The notes under the pieces are model-generated. The model worked only from the letters and a program-made list of their open reading frames with translations, made no database searches and was not told where the DNA came from. From Pseudoalteromonas sp. NBT06-2 (lineage in GTDB: Bacteria; Pseudomonadota; Gammaproteobacteria; Enterobacterales; Alteromonadaceae): 42,738 nucleotides of DNA. Below are positions 36,748-42,738 of this stretch, in pieces. The stretch spans positions 1-42,738 of the forward strand of contig NZ_NQMR01000058.1 of the NCBI RefSeq assembly GCF_002276045.1, read 5' to 3'. Numbering within the stretch: the stretch's first letter is position 1; the number at the start of each line of letters is the position of its first letter. Made by a program: the position numbers and the translations under genes.

Positions 36748-36873
36748 CAGGTTGCTACCTTTAGATTCAATGTTGAAAACTTATTTGATGCTGAGTATTT
36801 AGCAGTTTGCGGTGATTCAAATGTAACAATTGGAGAAGGCACTAGCCTTCGTTTAGCTGCGCAATTTAGCTTA
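36748..36873 (+). pseudogene. TonB-dependent receptor, C-terminal tail only
   Basis: The plus-strand frame reads QVATFRFNVENLFDAEYLAV, CGDSNVTIGEGTSLRLAAQFS, the last two strands of a TonB-dependent outer-membrane receptor (F.V.NLFD..Y motif). A family-1 element starts at 36874; removing it gives QFSL then TAA, so the native stop lay exactly at the insertion. The rest of the receptor is absent and replaced by the thiolase-like gene. Confidence 0.8.
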
Positions 36874-37183
36874 TACCCAAACCACTTCAAGATGTGAGGT
36901 TCAGGACTGCTGAGCAATTCATGAGCTAGGCGCATCTTTGCATTAATGGTTACTCCCTTAAAAAAAGATGGACCGACAATATGCTCCTGCATTGCTCTAG
37001 TACCTACATCCATGCAGGCAACAACGAGCATGATTTGCTCAGAAGTCCCTGTAAGGTTGGTTTATAAATACTTTATGCAGCGTTATTGATTTTGAAAAGG
37101 GAATAACCATGTTCTTCAATCAATGTCTTGCCTAAAGCATTTCTAATTCCAACTGAATCCTGCATCTTGAAGTGGTTTGGGTA
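36874..37183. repeat. Family-1 TACCC element, copy 3 (310 bp)
   Basis: Nearly identical in length and sequence to copy 2. The ends are TACCCAAACCACTTCAAGAT and ATCTTGAAGTGGTTTGGGTA, flanked by TA at 36872-36873 and 37184-37185. It inserted into the last codon or stop of the TonB-dependent-receptor tail. From 37186 to 37458 I see no gene. Confidence 0.95.
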
Positions 37184-37458
37184 TATAACCTTACTAGAAT
37201 AGAAATAGTAACAACTAATTTTAAAGCACATTATATTTATAAAGTGCTGTTTTATAAATAATTATTGATTGGGTGTTTGAGGCGAAAATGAAGTTGAAAA
37301 GGTATTAATTTAATCAAGTATGAAGTAATAGTTTCTAAGATTCTCATTAAATTGATAATTTTCAGTGATTTAATTTTAAATTATTAAGCATTGTTTACCT
37401 AAATAAAGTAAAGTTGCTCTGATTTTTTATATTTTGAGTTTGTTGAAGGTTATATTTT

Positions 37459-38235
37459 ATGAAAAGTATTGTACTGATTTGTCTATCTTTTTTGTTGATA
37501 GCATGTATTAATCCAGAAGTTAAGCATAAACATAATAAAAGTGTTTTGGTTGTAATGGCTCATCCTGATGATGAAACATGGGTTTCTGGCACATTAGCTA
37601 AGCTTATTGATGTAGGGCTTACTATTGTGCCTATTTATATTACGTCTGGTGATCGTGGAACAGATCGTTCAGGCAAAGGTCTTAGCGCAAGTTTTTTAGC
37701 ACAAGAGAGAGAAATTGAAGCACTTAATGCAGCTAAAATACTTGGTCTATCATCGCCTATATTTTTGAGGTTTCCTGATGGGAAAGTAAAATCTCATGTT
37801 ACAGCTGTTTCGTCCAAGCTTGAATTATTAAAAAGCCAATATAACCCACTTATGACTTTAACTTTTGATCCTTTGGGTATTACAGGAAATAAGGATCATC
37901 AAGTTGCTAGTAATATAACAAGTAAAGTATTTGATAATAAAGTAATTTATTTTTCGATTTCTGAAACGAGAGCGAATAAATTCACTGAATATGCAAAAAA
38001 TAACGGGATAGATTTTAAAATTAAATATCCAATAAGTGATGATGCAGTTATACGCAAGGTTGATACAGCCGATTTTTCTAAACATAGAGTCGAAACGATG
38101 AAACAACATAAAACCCAATTTGTTCCTCAATTCATCGCAGTTTTTTCAAAGTTTATAGAAAAGCAGACTCAAGAAGAGTTTGTTATTACAGATAATGAAA
38201 CGGTTAAGTTGTTTGATAAATATATTTCCAAATAA
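37459..38235 (+). CDS. PIG-L (LmbE-like) deacetylase lipoprotein
   Basis: A 258-aa protein. The lipobox LIAC gives Cys16 as lipidation site. The PIG-L zinc motif HPDDE (35-39) follows the strand SVLVVMA; the YITSGDRG, RFPDGKV and DHQVASN segments are family-typical, DHQ carrying a third ligand His. The enzyme group removes N-acetyl from GlcNAc-type sugars or conjugates. A lipoprotein form implies action in the periplasm or on the outer membrane. It is monocistronic; upstream lies element copy 3, downstream copy 4. Confidence 0.9.
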   Translation: MKSIVLICLSFLLIACINPEVKHKHNKSVLVVMAHPDDETWVSGTLAKLIDVGLTIVPIYITSGDRGTDRSGKGLSASFLAQEREIEALNAAKILGLSSPIFLRFPDGKVKSHVTAVSSKLELLKSQYNPLMTLTFDPLGITGNKDHQVASNITSKVFDNKVIYFSISETRANKFTEYAKNNGIDFKIKYPISDDAVIRKVDTADFSKHRVETMKQHKTQFVPQFIAVFSKFIEKQTQEEFVITDNETVKLFDKYISK

Positions 38236-38315
38236 CTTAGATATTTTAAATGAGCAAATTAATTCTATAAGTGGTAAACCTATTATTGCTTTGTCGATAC
38301 AATTTGGAAAGTATA

Positions 38316-38612
38316 TAGCCAAGTTACTTCAAGATGCGAGTTTCAGGACTGCTAAGAAAATAATGATCTAGCAGCATTTTCGCATTAATGGTTGCTCCCT
38401 TAAAATAAGATGGACCGGTATATGCTCCTGTATTACTCTAGTACCTACATCCATACAGGCAACAACGAGCATGATTTGCTCAGAAGTCCCCTATAGGTTT
38501 GTTTAGAAGCGCTTTAAGCTGCGTTATTGATCTTGAAAAGAAAATAAATCAATGTCTTGCCTAAAGCATTTCTAATTCCAACTGAATCCTGCACCTTGAA
38601 GTGGTTTGGGTA
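38316..38612. repeat. Family-1 TACCC element, copy 4 (297 bp, diverged)
   Basis: The left end TAGCCAAGTTACTTCAAGAT has diverged, and the right end CCTTGAAGTGGTTTGGGTA is preserved; TA flanks at 38314-38315 and 38613-38614. Small deletions (for instance in the CCGGTATATG region and at AAGAAAATAAATC) break its internal ORF. It is the most decayed of the four. Confidence 0.88.
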
Positions 38613-38616
38613 TATT

Positions 38617-38784
38617 ATGGGCAATGAAATTACCAATTTAACTCGGTTTACTCAAGTTAATATCAATCAAAAATTTTCAAAAAATGAGCTTGTTATTAAT
38701 TCGGCTAATTCAAGCACGTTTCAGTCTGAAATGTCACTATATCTAAAGCTGAAAAAGATTAATTTTCTAAAAGAGATTCAATAA
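38617..38784 (+). pseudogene. Short ORF, possibly the tail of a gene split by element copy 4
   Basis: The 55-codon frame MGNEITNLTRFTQVNINQKF... ends at 38784. Taking out the element joins it in frame with the segment before 38314 (DILNEQINSISGKPIIALSI, QFGKY, IMGNEIT), open over about 85 codons. No homology recognised and no good upstream start, so this may be a broken gene or chance in A+T-rich DNA. Confidence 0.35.
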
Positions 38785-38903
38785 TATTAATGAATCTATG
38801 CATAAATTAGCCGGCAAGTGAATTGTTTAAAAGGTAATAAGATTCTTTTTTCTCTTTATGTATTTAGCTACAATGGACATAAGAGCAATTGAGAGAAAAC
38901 ATC

Positions 38904-39248
38904 ATGTCAGCTGATAGATTTGGTACAAGTGAACATTACAAGCAGCAAGAGAAAGGCTATAGAGAACGTGCATTAAAATTATTTCCTTGGATTTGTGGTC
39001 GTTGTGCCAGAGAATTTCAATACTCAGGGTTAAGTGAATTAACTGTTCATCATATTGATCATGATCATACCAATAATCCTAATGATGGCACTAACTGGGA
39101 ACTTTTATGTATATATTGTCATGATAATGAACATGATAAATATACCAAGCATGAAGAGTATCCAACTGAAATTAAAGCTGGAGATAATAATCAGGAGATG
39201 GCAACATACAACCCATTTGCTGATTTAAAAGCCATGCTTAAGAAATAA
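38904..39248 (+). CDS. yajD: YajD-type HNH nuclease
   Basis: A 114-aa HNH-endonuclease domain protein. The zinc-finger CGRCAREF (around 33-40) pairs with CIYCHDNEHDKY (around 71-82), framing VHHIDHDHTNNPNDGTNWEL with the catalytic His. N-terminal and C-terminal parts (FGTSEHYKQQEKGYRERALK; YNPFADLKAMLKK) match the YajD proteins conserved across gammaproteobacteria, whose biological substrate is unknown. The ATG at 38904 is preferred over an upstream TTG at 38889. Convergent with the Tag-like gene, separated by the hairpin at 39258. Confidence 0.9.
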   Translation: MSADRFGTSEHYKQQEKGYRERALKLFPWICGRCAREFQYSGLSELTVHHIDHDHTNNPNDGTNWELLCIYCHDNEHDKYTKHEEYPTEIKAGDNNQEMATYNPFADLKAMLKK

Positions 39249-39257
39249 TAGATAAAA

Positions 39258-39283
39258 AAGGCTTTAATACTATTTAAAGCCTT
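39258..39283. terminator. Bidirectional terminator between convergent yajD and Tag-like gene
   Basis: AAGGCTTTAA (39258-39267), six-base loop, TTAAAGCCTT (39274-39283): 10-bp perfect stem with preceding A run (39254-39259), which becomes a T run for minus-strand transcripts. Confidence 0.8.
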
Positions 39284-39294
39284 AATATATAAAG

Positions 39295-39987
39295 CTATTG
39301 ATTAAATCCAACTGTATTATCCCCAACACTATAAGATATTGTTTGGCTGATTTCTTGTAGAGATAATCCACTTTGTTGTTGCATTTCATTAAAAAATGAT
39401 TGTATGGTTATTAACGACTTTTTAGTTTGTAGGCCACCATCTATAATTTTGTTAGATCTAAAATATGACTCTATATCTCGAGATAATATAAAGGTATCCT
39501 TGCCCATTACTCTGAGGCTATATGCACCTGTATTACCACCTAAACGAGCTCCATTCTTTTTTAACCAAGCCCACAAACCAATAATATCTTCACTTGGCCA
39601 ATCATATATAAATTTGCTAAAGCTACCATGCAATTGCGCAATTGAATGTATCATCATGGTATTAACTGCAATTGTTTTTACTTTATTATAATTACGAACA
39701 ATACGCTGATCAATTGCGCGTTGCTCATACATTTCAGGGGACATCATAAGTAACTTAGTTATATTAAAATCCCAAAATACTTCTCTAAACCCAGGCCATT
39801 TATTGTTAATGACTGACCAATAAAAACCACTTTGAAAAATTTTCCGAGTCAACTCTTCTAACCAAGTATCATCAGGTAAGGTTAACAAATCTTGAGAAGG
39901 TAATGGCTTTGACAGTAATGAATTTAGCATTTTCTCACTGCCTTTTCTTTGGATCGCACGAGCCTTAATATCTATAAATTTTTCCAT
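39295..39987 (-). CDS. DNA-3-methyladenine glycosylase I-like protein (Tag superfamily)
   Basis: A 230-aa protein of the HhH-GPD base-excision superfamily. The Tag-like block FYWSVINNKWPGFREVFWDF (about 56-75) and the later RIVRNYNKVKTIAVN and GARLGGNTGAYSLRVMGKDT segments match a proteobacterial Tag-like group. The Cys/His zinc ligands of E. coli Tag are not present, so it belongs to the longer, zinc-free branch. Likely role: excision of 3-methyladenine or related alkylated bases (inference). It is transcribed towards yajD. Confidence 0.8.
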   Translation of the reverse strand: MEKFIDIKARAIQRKGSEKMLNSLLSKPLPSQDLLTLPDDTWLEELTRKIFQSGFYWSVINNKWPGFREVFWDFNITKLLMMSPEMYEQRAIDQRIVRNYNKVKTIAVNTMMIHSIAQLHGSFSKFIYDWPSEDIIGLWAWLKKNGARLGGNTGAYSLRVMGKDTFILSRDIESYFRSNKIIDGGLQTKKSLITIQSFFNEMQQQSGLSLQEISQTISYSVGDNTVGFNQ

Positions 39988-40035
39988 TAATCATTTTTCT
40001 TACAACATAATTTGAATTCATAATAAAGTGCATCA

Positions 40036-40091
40036 GAGTTCAAATCTATTTAAATTTAATATGGGTATTAAATTTAAATAGATTTGAACTC
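40036..40091. repeat. 26-bp perfect inverted repeat
   Basis: Bases 40036-40061 are the exact reverse complement of 40066-40091, around a four-base centre. The arms begin GAGTTCAAATCTATTTAAAT. It lies 49 bases upstream of the minus-strand Tag-like start and lacks a classical T tract. It could form a cruciform or a long RNA hairpin. Apart from it and the element that follows at 40180, the 39988-40468 gap contains no gene. Confidence 0.9.
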
Positions 40092-40179
40092 TTAATGTTT
40101 TATTTTCCAATCTATTATCGCATTTGTTTAGCAGAGTTCAGGTTTATTAGCTATATTTTAAGGACTATGTGGACTTATA

Positions 40180-40443
40180 TACCCATGCTACATGGAAATA
40201 CACGATTTTAGTAAATAGAGAAGCGAGCCAAATGCGAGGCATAACATATGTCTTAACATTCTCAATAAATATCATATAACAATAGTTGGCCGATTATCGT
40301 CTTGTCCTAAAGTAGTTTGGGTAGAAAACGACTAATCGCTACGTTCCAACTTATTAAAAGGGAACAACCACTTCATACAAAGTTGTGTCTTAATATTAAG
40401 CATCGGTGAAACGCTGACTCTACATCTTGAGGTAGCTTGGATA
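40180..40443. repeat. Family-2 TACCC element, copy A (264 bp)
   Basis: Starts TACCCATGCTACATGGAAAT and ends CATCTTGAGGTAGCTTGGATA, with TA flanks at 40178-40179 and 40444-40445. The interior (GAGCCAAATGCGAGGCATAA, GATTATCGTCTTGTCCTAAA, GTAGAAAACGACTAAT) matches the reverse complement of copy B at 42489-42738. The last 20 bases resemble family 1, hinting at common mobilisation. Its right end is 25 bases from the next start codon. Confidence 0.85.
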
Positions 40444-40468
40444 TATATTTTAAATTGGAGTTTTTTTG

Positions 40469-40840
40469 ATGGCATTAGATTTTGAAATTGGTTTAGTACC
40501 ACCACAATACATGGATGCTATTTTTAATAGAGGGAGCCTAGAATTAACATATACCCTTATAAAATCAAAAGAGCCCGAAATAGCTTTAGAGCTGACTCGT
40601 ATATTAGGGAATAATCCCATATGTTCTAGGCAATTTAGAGCTGACAACATCCATCAAGAAAGTTTTTACGTATCTTTAAATTCTAGGCAAGTTAGGTGTG
40701 TTGTTGAAGTATTATTAGCTATTATAAATACGCCTTATGATGATACTACACTTGGTATGAATGTAGTAGCTAAGTCACTAATTGAAGAGTGGATGAAATT
40801 AGCAACGGCCATGATGCGCGAGCTTAATACAGATGAATAG
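40469..40840 (+). CDS. Uncharacterised 123-aa protein
   Basis: Soluble, mostly helical, slightly acidic; begins MALDFEIGLVPPQYMDAIFN and ends LATAMMRELNTDE. GGAG at 40457-40460 with eight-base spacing fixes the ATG at 40469. No motif or family recognised and no signal peptide. Only 25 bases separate the start from the family-2 element, so the promoter probably lies inside or was replaced by that element. Confidence 0.65.
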   Translation: MALDFEIGLVPPQYMDAIFNRGSLELTYTLIKSKEPEIALELTRILGNNPICSRQFRADNIHQESFYVSLNSRQVRCVVEVLLAIINTPYDDTTLGMNVVAKSLIEEWMKLATAMMRELNTDE

Positions 40841-41027
40841 AAATTTTATATTTAAATTTTTAATTATAGTCTTTATTTGATGTGAAATAGTATGTTTTCT
40901 TGGTTATTTTATTTCATGCTATACTTTAAACAAGTATGTGGTATGCGATACTGTGTAGTTTAATAAATATAAATCGTAAGTCACGAAAAATAGCACAGTA
41001 CACCTTGGTTTTTAAAAGGAATATGTC

Positions 41028-41585
41028 ATGATTAGGCACTATTACGTTACTAATGATCTTGATGATTTAGAGCTAGTTGAGAAAGAGCTTGAATCTCAAG
41101 GTTTTACAGAACCTCAAATTCATGTATTGAGTGAACATGATTTAGAGGTAAAAGAGCATCACTTACATGAGGTTGAATCTGTTTTAAAATTAGATGTTGT
41201 TCACTCTACTGAAGTATGGTGTATATTTGGCATTGTTGGAGCGATTTCAACGCTTCTGATCGCTTATCTTATGGGATGGACAAATACTGCGGCAGGCTGG
41301 GTCCCTTTCATATTTCTTTCTATTGTTATATTAGGTTTTTGTACTTGGGAAGGGGGTTTCATTGGTATTCAAAAACCCAATGTTAATTTTCAGAGATTTC
41401 AAGAACTATTACATAAAGGTAAACATATATTATTTGTTGATGTTGATCCGGAACAAGAAATGATTATAGACAAAGTGATGAAATATCATCCGAATATACA
41501 AATGGCTGGCGTAGGAGAAGCAACACCTCATTGGGTTGTTCGCAGTCAAGATAATTTTAAGCGTTTTATGAAATTTATGCCTTAG
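41028..41585 (+). CDS. Uncharacterised membrane protein with two central helices
   Basis: A 185-aa protein: N-terminal soluble domain (1-60, with LELVEKELESQGFTEPQIHV and an acidic, His-rich stretch), two transmembrane helices at about 64-82 and 90-108, and a C-terminal soluble domain with GKHILFVDVDPEQEMIIDKV. The N-terminal layout recalls small regulatory domains of the general-stress 17M type, but this is only a resemblance. It is monocistronic, with AAAAGGAATATGTC before ATG and a terminator at 41617. Similar proteins are widespread in marine gammaproteobacteria as hypothetical proteins; function unknown. Confidence 0.75.
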   Translation: MIRHYYVTNDLDDLELVEKELESQGFTEPQIHVLSEHDLEVKEHHLHEVESVLKLDVVHSTEVWCIFGIVGAISTLLIAYLMGWTNTAAGWVPFIFLSIVILGFCTWEGGFIGIQKPNVNFQRFQELLHKGKHILFVDVDPEQEMIIDKVMKYHPNIQMAGVGEATPHWVVRSQDNFKRFMKFMP

Positions 41586-41616
41586 CAGAGCTTTATAAAT
41601 TTAATGATTAATATTA

Positions 41617-41638
41617 AGCGCCATGATGGCGCTTTTTT
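41617..41638 (+). terminator. Rho-independent terminator
   Basis: AGCGCCA (41617-41623), TGA, TGGCGCT (41627-41633) followed by a T run to 41638; 31 bases after the membrane-protein stop. Confidence 0.88.
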
Positions 41639-42405
41639 GTTTGCCCAGCGAAGCTGGCAAACCCGACAGGCTGAAAGAAGTCATAGGAAGTTAGAAGGTA
41701 CACAACTAATCGTAACCTGCTTCGGCGGTGTTAGTGGGTAAGCGTCCAAAATAGCGCAAAGCCCGATACTTAGTCAGACCAATACTGTGCTTGAGGGTGG
41801 AATTTCTAATGGGGAGCTAGAGCACCGATCAGTTTAAAATATAGTCACCAGCGAGAGCCAAAACTTTCGTAGACTAGGAAAACTTTTGTAGGTCTAGTTA
41901 TTCTCCATCAAGAAAATTTAACGCAGTATACGGAAATTTTAGCCTCGCCCGCAGAGAATGGCCAAAAATCACACATGCTACGTTGTATAAGCTCGAAATA
42001 GCCCACTATTCCATTCACTAATACGCCTTGCCTGTCTGATTTTTGGACCATTATGGTGTTCATATTTTAAACTAATTGGTGCTCTAGTGCAGTAACTGGG
42101 GATGCCTAGCATTTTAAATTTACTTATAAGGAAGTGGTTTAAATTCAAGGAGAAACCCAAGGTTTAATATCTGTGTGAGGCGGCAGATGAACCGTAGTAG
42201 TGAGTAAGGTTAGGCCGATACAAGCCAGTAATGATACTAGGAAAAACCATTTAAGTTCATCAAGATGAATTCGTGGCGAAGATCGAACAGTTCTTTATCG
42301 ATGCCGAACAAATGATGAGATGTAAAGAATACATGGGGCGTATACGAGATTCTTACGTACGGTTTTGTGAAAGAGATGAAAGATAACCTCGTCCTATTGA
42401 TGTAT
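41639..42405 (+). mobile_element. Group II intron relic without reverse transcriptase
   Basis: The 5' part holds GTTTGCCCAGCGAAGCTGGC, CCGACAGGCTGAAAGAAGTC and CGGTGTTAGTGGGTAAGCGT, typical of domain I of bacterial group II introns. At 42168-42205 lies GTGAGGCGGCAGATGAACCG followed by TAGTAGTGAGTAAGG, the block normally just upstream of the maturase ORF. Domain V is recognisable at about 42335-42368 (GGGCGTATACGAG...CTTACGTACGGTTTTGT), followed by a domain-VI-like hairpin. Where domain IV should carry an LtrA-type ORF of some 400 codons there is none, and no other gene is seen from 41586 to 42738. Exact ends are uncertain. It starts directly after the terminator stem, a favoured target of class C introns. 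Confidence 0.7.
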
Positions 42406-42488
42406 TCTTGAGGTAATACTCTGTTATCAGTCATAATTTAATTTTTAAGAATATGGAACTGTTAATAATTTAGTCTATAGTATTTATA

Positions 42489-42738
42489 TACCCGTGCTAC
42501 TTGGAAATGCAGGTTTCACAGCTTTGATAGGATATGAGTACAAGGCATGATTTTAATTCATGGTTATTCCTTGATTATGAATCATAACGCCGTAATCGTT
42601 TTCTACCTAAACTCTGCTAGGGCAAGACGATAAGCAGACAACTGCGTTGTTATAAGATATTTGTTGATAATGACTTAACGACACATCTTATGCCCCGCAT
42701 TTGGCACGCTTATCGACTTACTGAAATAGCGTATTTCC
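42489..42738. repeat. Family-2 TACCC element, copy B (truncated by window end)
   Basis: Starts TACCCGTGCTACTTGGAAAT after a TA at 42487-42488. Its interior is the reverse complement of copy A (compare GTTTTCTACCTAAACTCTGC and GCCCCGCATTTGGCACGCTT with 40290-40330 and 40220-40250). The window stops at GAAATAGCGTATTTCC, probably about 15-20 bases before the other terminus. Confidence 0.85.

Noticed and set aside
37256..37277. Shared 17-base string ATTATTGATTGGGTGTT with about 29605-29621
   Set aside because: Short, A+T-rich and without further similarity at either side; may be chance or a residual scar, insufficient for a call.
27374..38612. Spaced repeats considered as a CRISPR array
   Set aside because: The repeats are 260-310 bp, have inverted ends and TA duplications, and are scattered over 11 kb without regular spacers or cas genes.
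41978..42160. 60-codon minus frame inside the intron relic
   Set aside because: It overlaps conserved intron RNA sequence and shows no domain.

Overview
The window looks like a chromosomal segment of an A+T-rich marine gammaproteobacterium, most likely Alteromonadales (Colwellia / Pseudoalteromonas / Thalassotalea-like). This placement is an inference from a tandem tRNA-Asp(GTC), MiaE, a YajD-type HNH protein, an AttH/FtsX export operon, a TonB-like protein and a GH1/GPH/LacI sugar operon. No 16S rRNA gene is present to confirm it.

Layout. (1) 1-149: the 3' end of one tRNA-Asp and a complete second copy. (2) 403-6051: a self-contained operon with a membrane protein and small XRE regulator behind a promoter with palindromic operator candidates, then an ABC ATPase, a large FtsX-type permease, an AttH/CrtC-like lipoprotein and a PepSY membrane protein. 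(3) 6109-8760: a TPR protein with a TonB C-terminal domain, a shared terminator, the tail of a DUF2339-like gene and two overlapping GNAT acetyltransferases. (4) 8976-24697: a beta-glucan utilisation region. A minus-strand GH1 beta-glucosidase / GPH symporter / LacI operon diverges from a FucP-like transporter broken by one in-frame stop, a decayed GH3 gene and an intact GH3 beta-glucosidase. Beyond a transposase remnant lie two secreted cellulases, a 1412-aa multimodular GH9 and a CBM2-GH5, which are visibly richer in G+C than their surroundings and probably acquired. The same GCGCTTACA-type operator precedes the GH1 operon, the FucP gene and the GH9 gene, so one LacI protein could control extracellular cellulose attack, uptake and intracellular hydrolysis.

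(5) 25167-30303: a secreted ADP-ribosylglycohydrolase-family protein, then an insertion-sequence graveyard (IS1634-like and IS3-like remnants) and a DUF2339-like membrane-protein pseudogene, both struck by the same small TA-targeting element. (6) 30436-34195: an outer-membrane-like protein, an OmpR-type response regulator and a TPR-sensor histidine kinase. (7) 34286-41585: sulfotransferase, MiaE, thiolase-like protein, PIG-L deacetylase lipoprotein, YajD, a Tag-like glycosylase and two uncharacterised proteins, interspersed with more small elements. (8) 41639-42738: an ORF-less group II intron relic and a truncated second-family element.

The most distinctive non-coding content is two families of short terminal-inverted-repeat elements sharing a TACCC...GGGTA end. 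Family 1 has four copies. For copy 2 an uninterrupted homologous site lies 20 kb away in the same window. For copies 1 and 3, removing the element restores a recognisable transposase or receptor reading frame. Together these define the exact ends and a TA target duplication.
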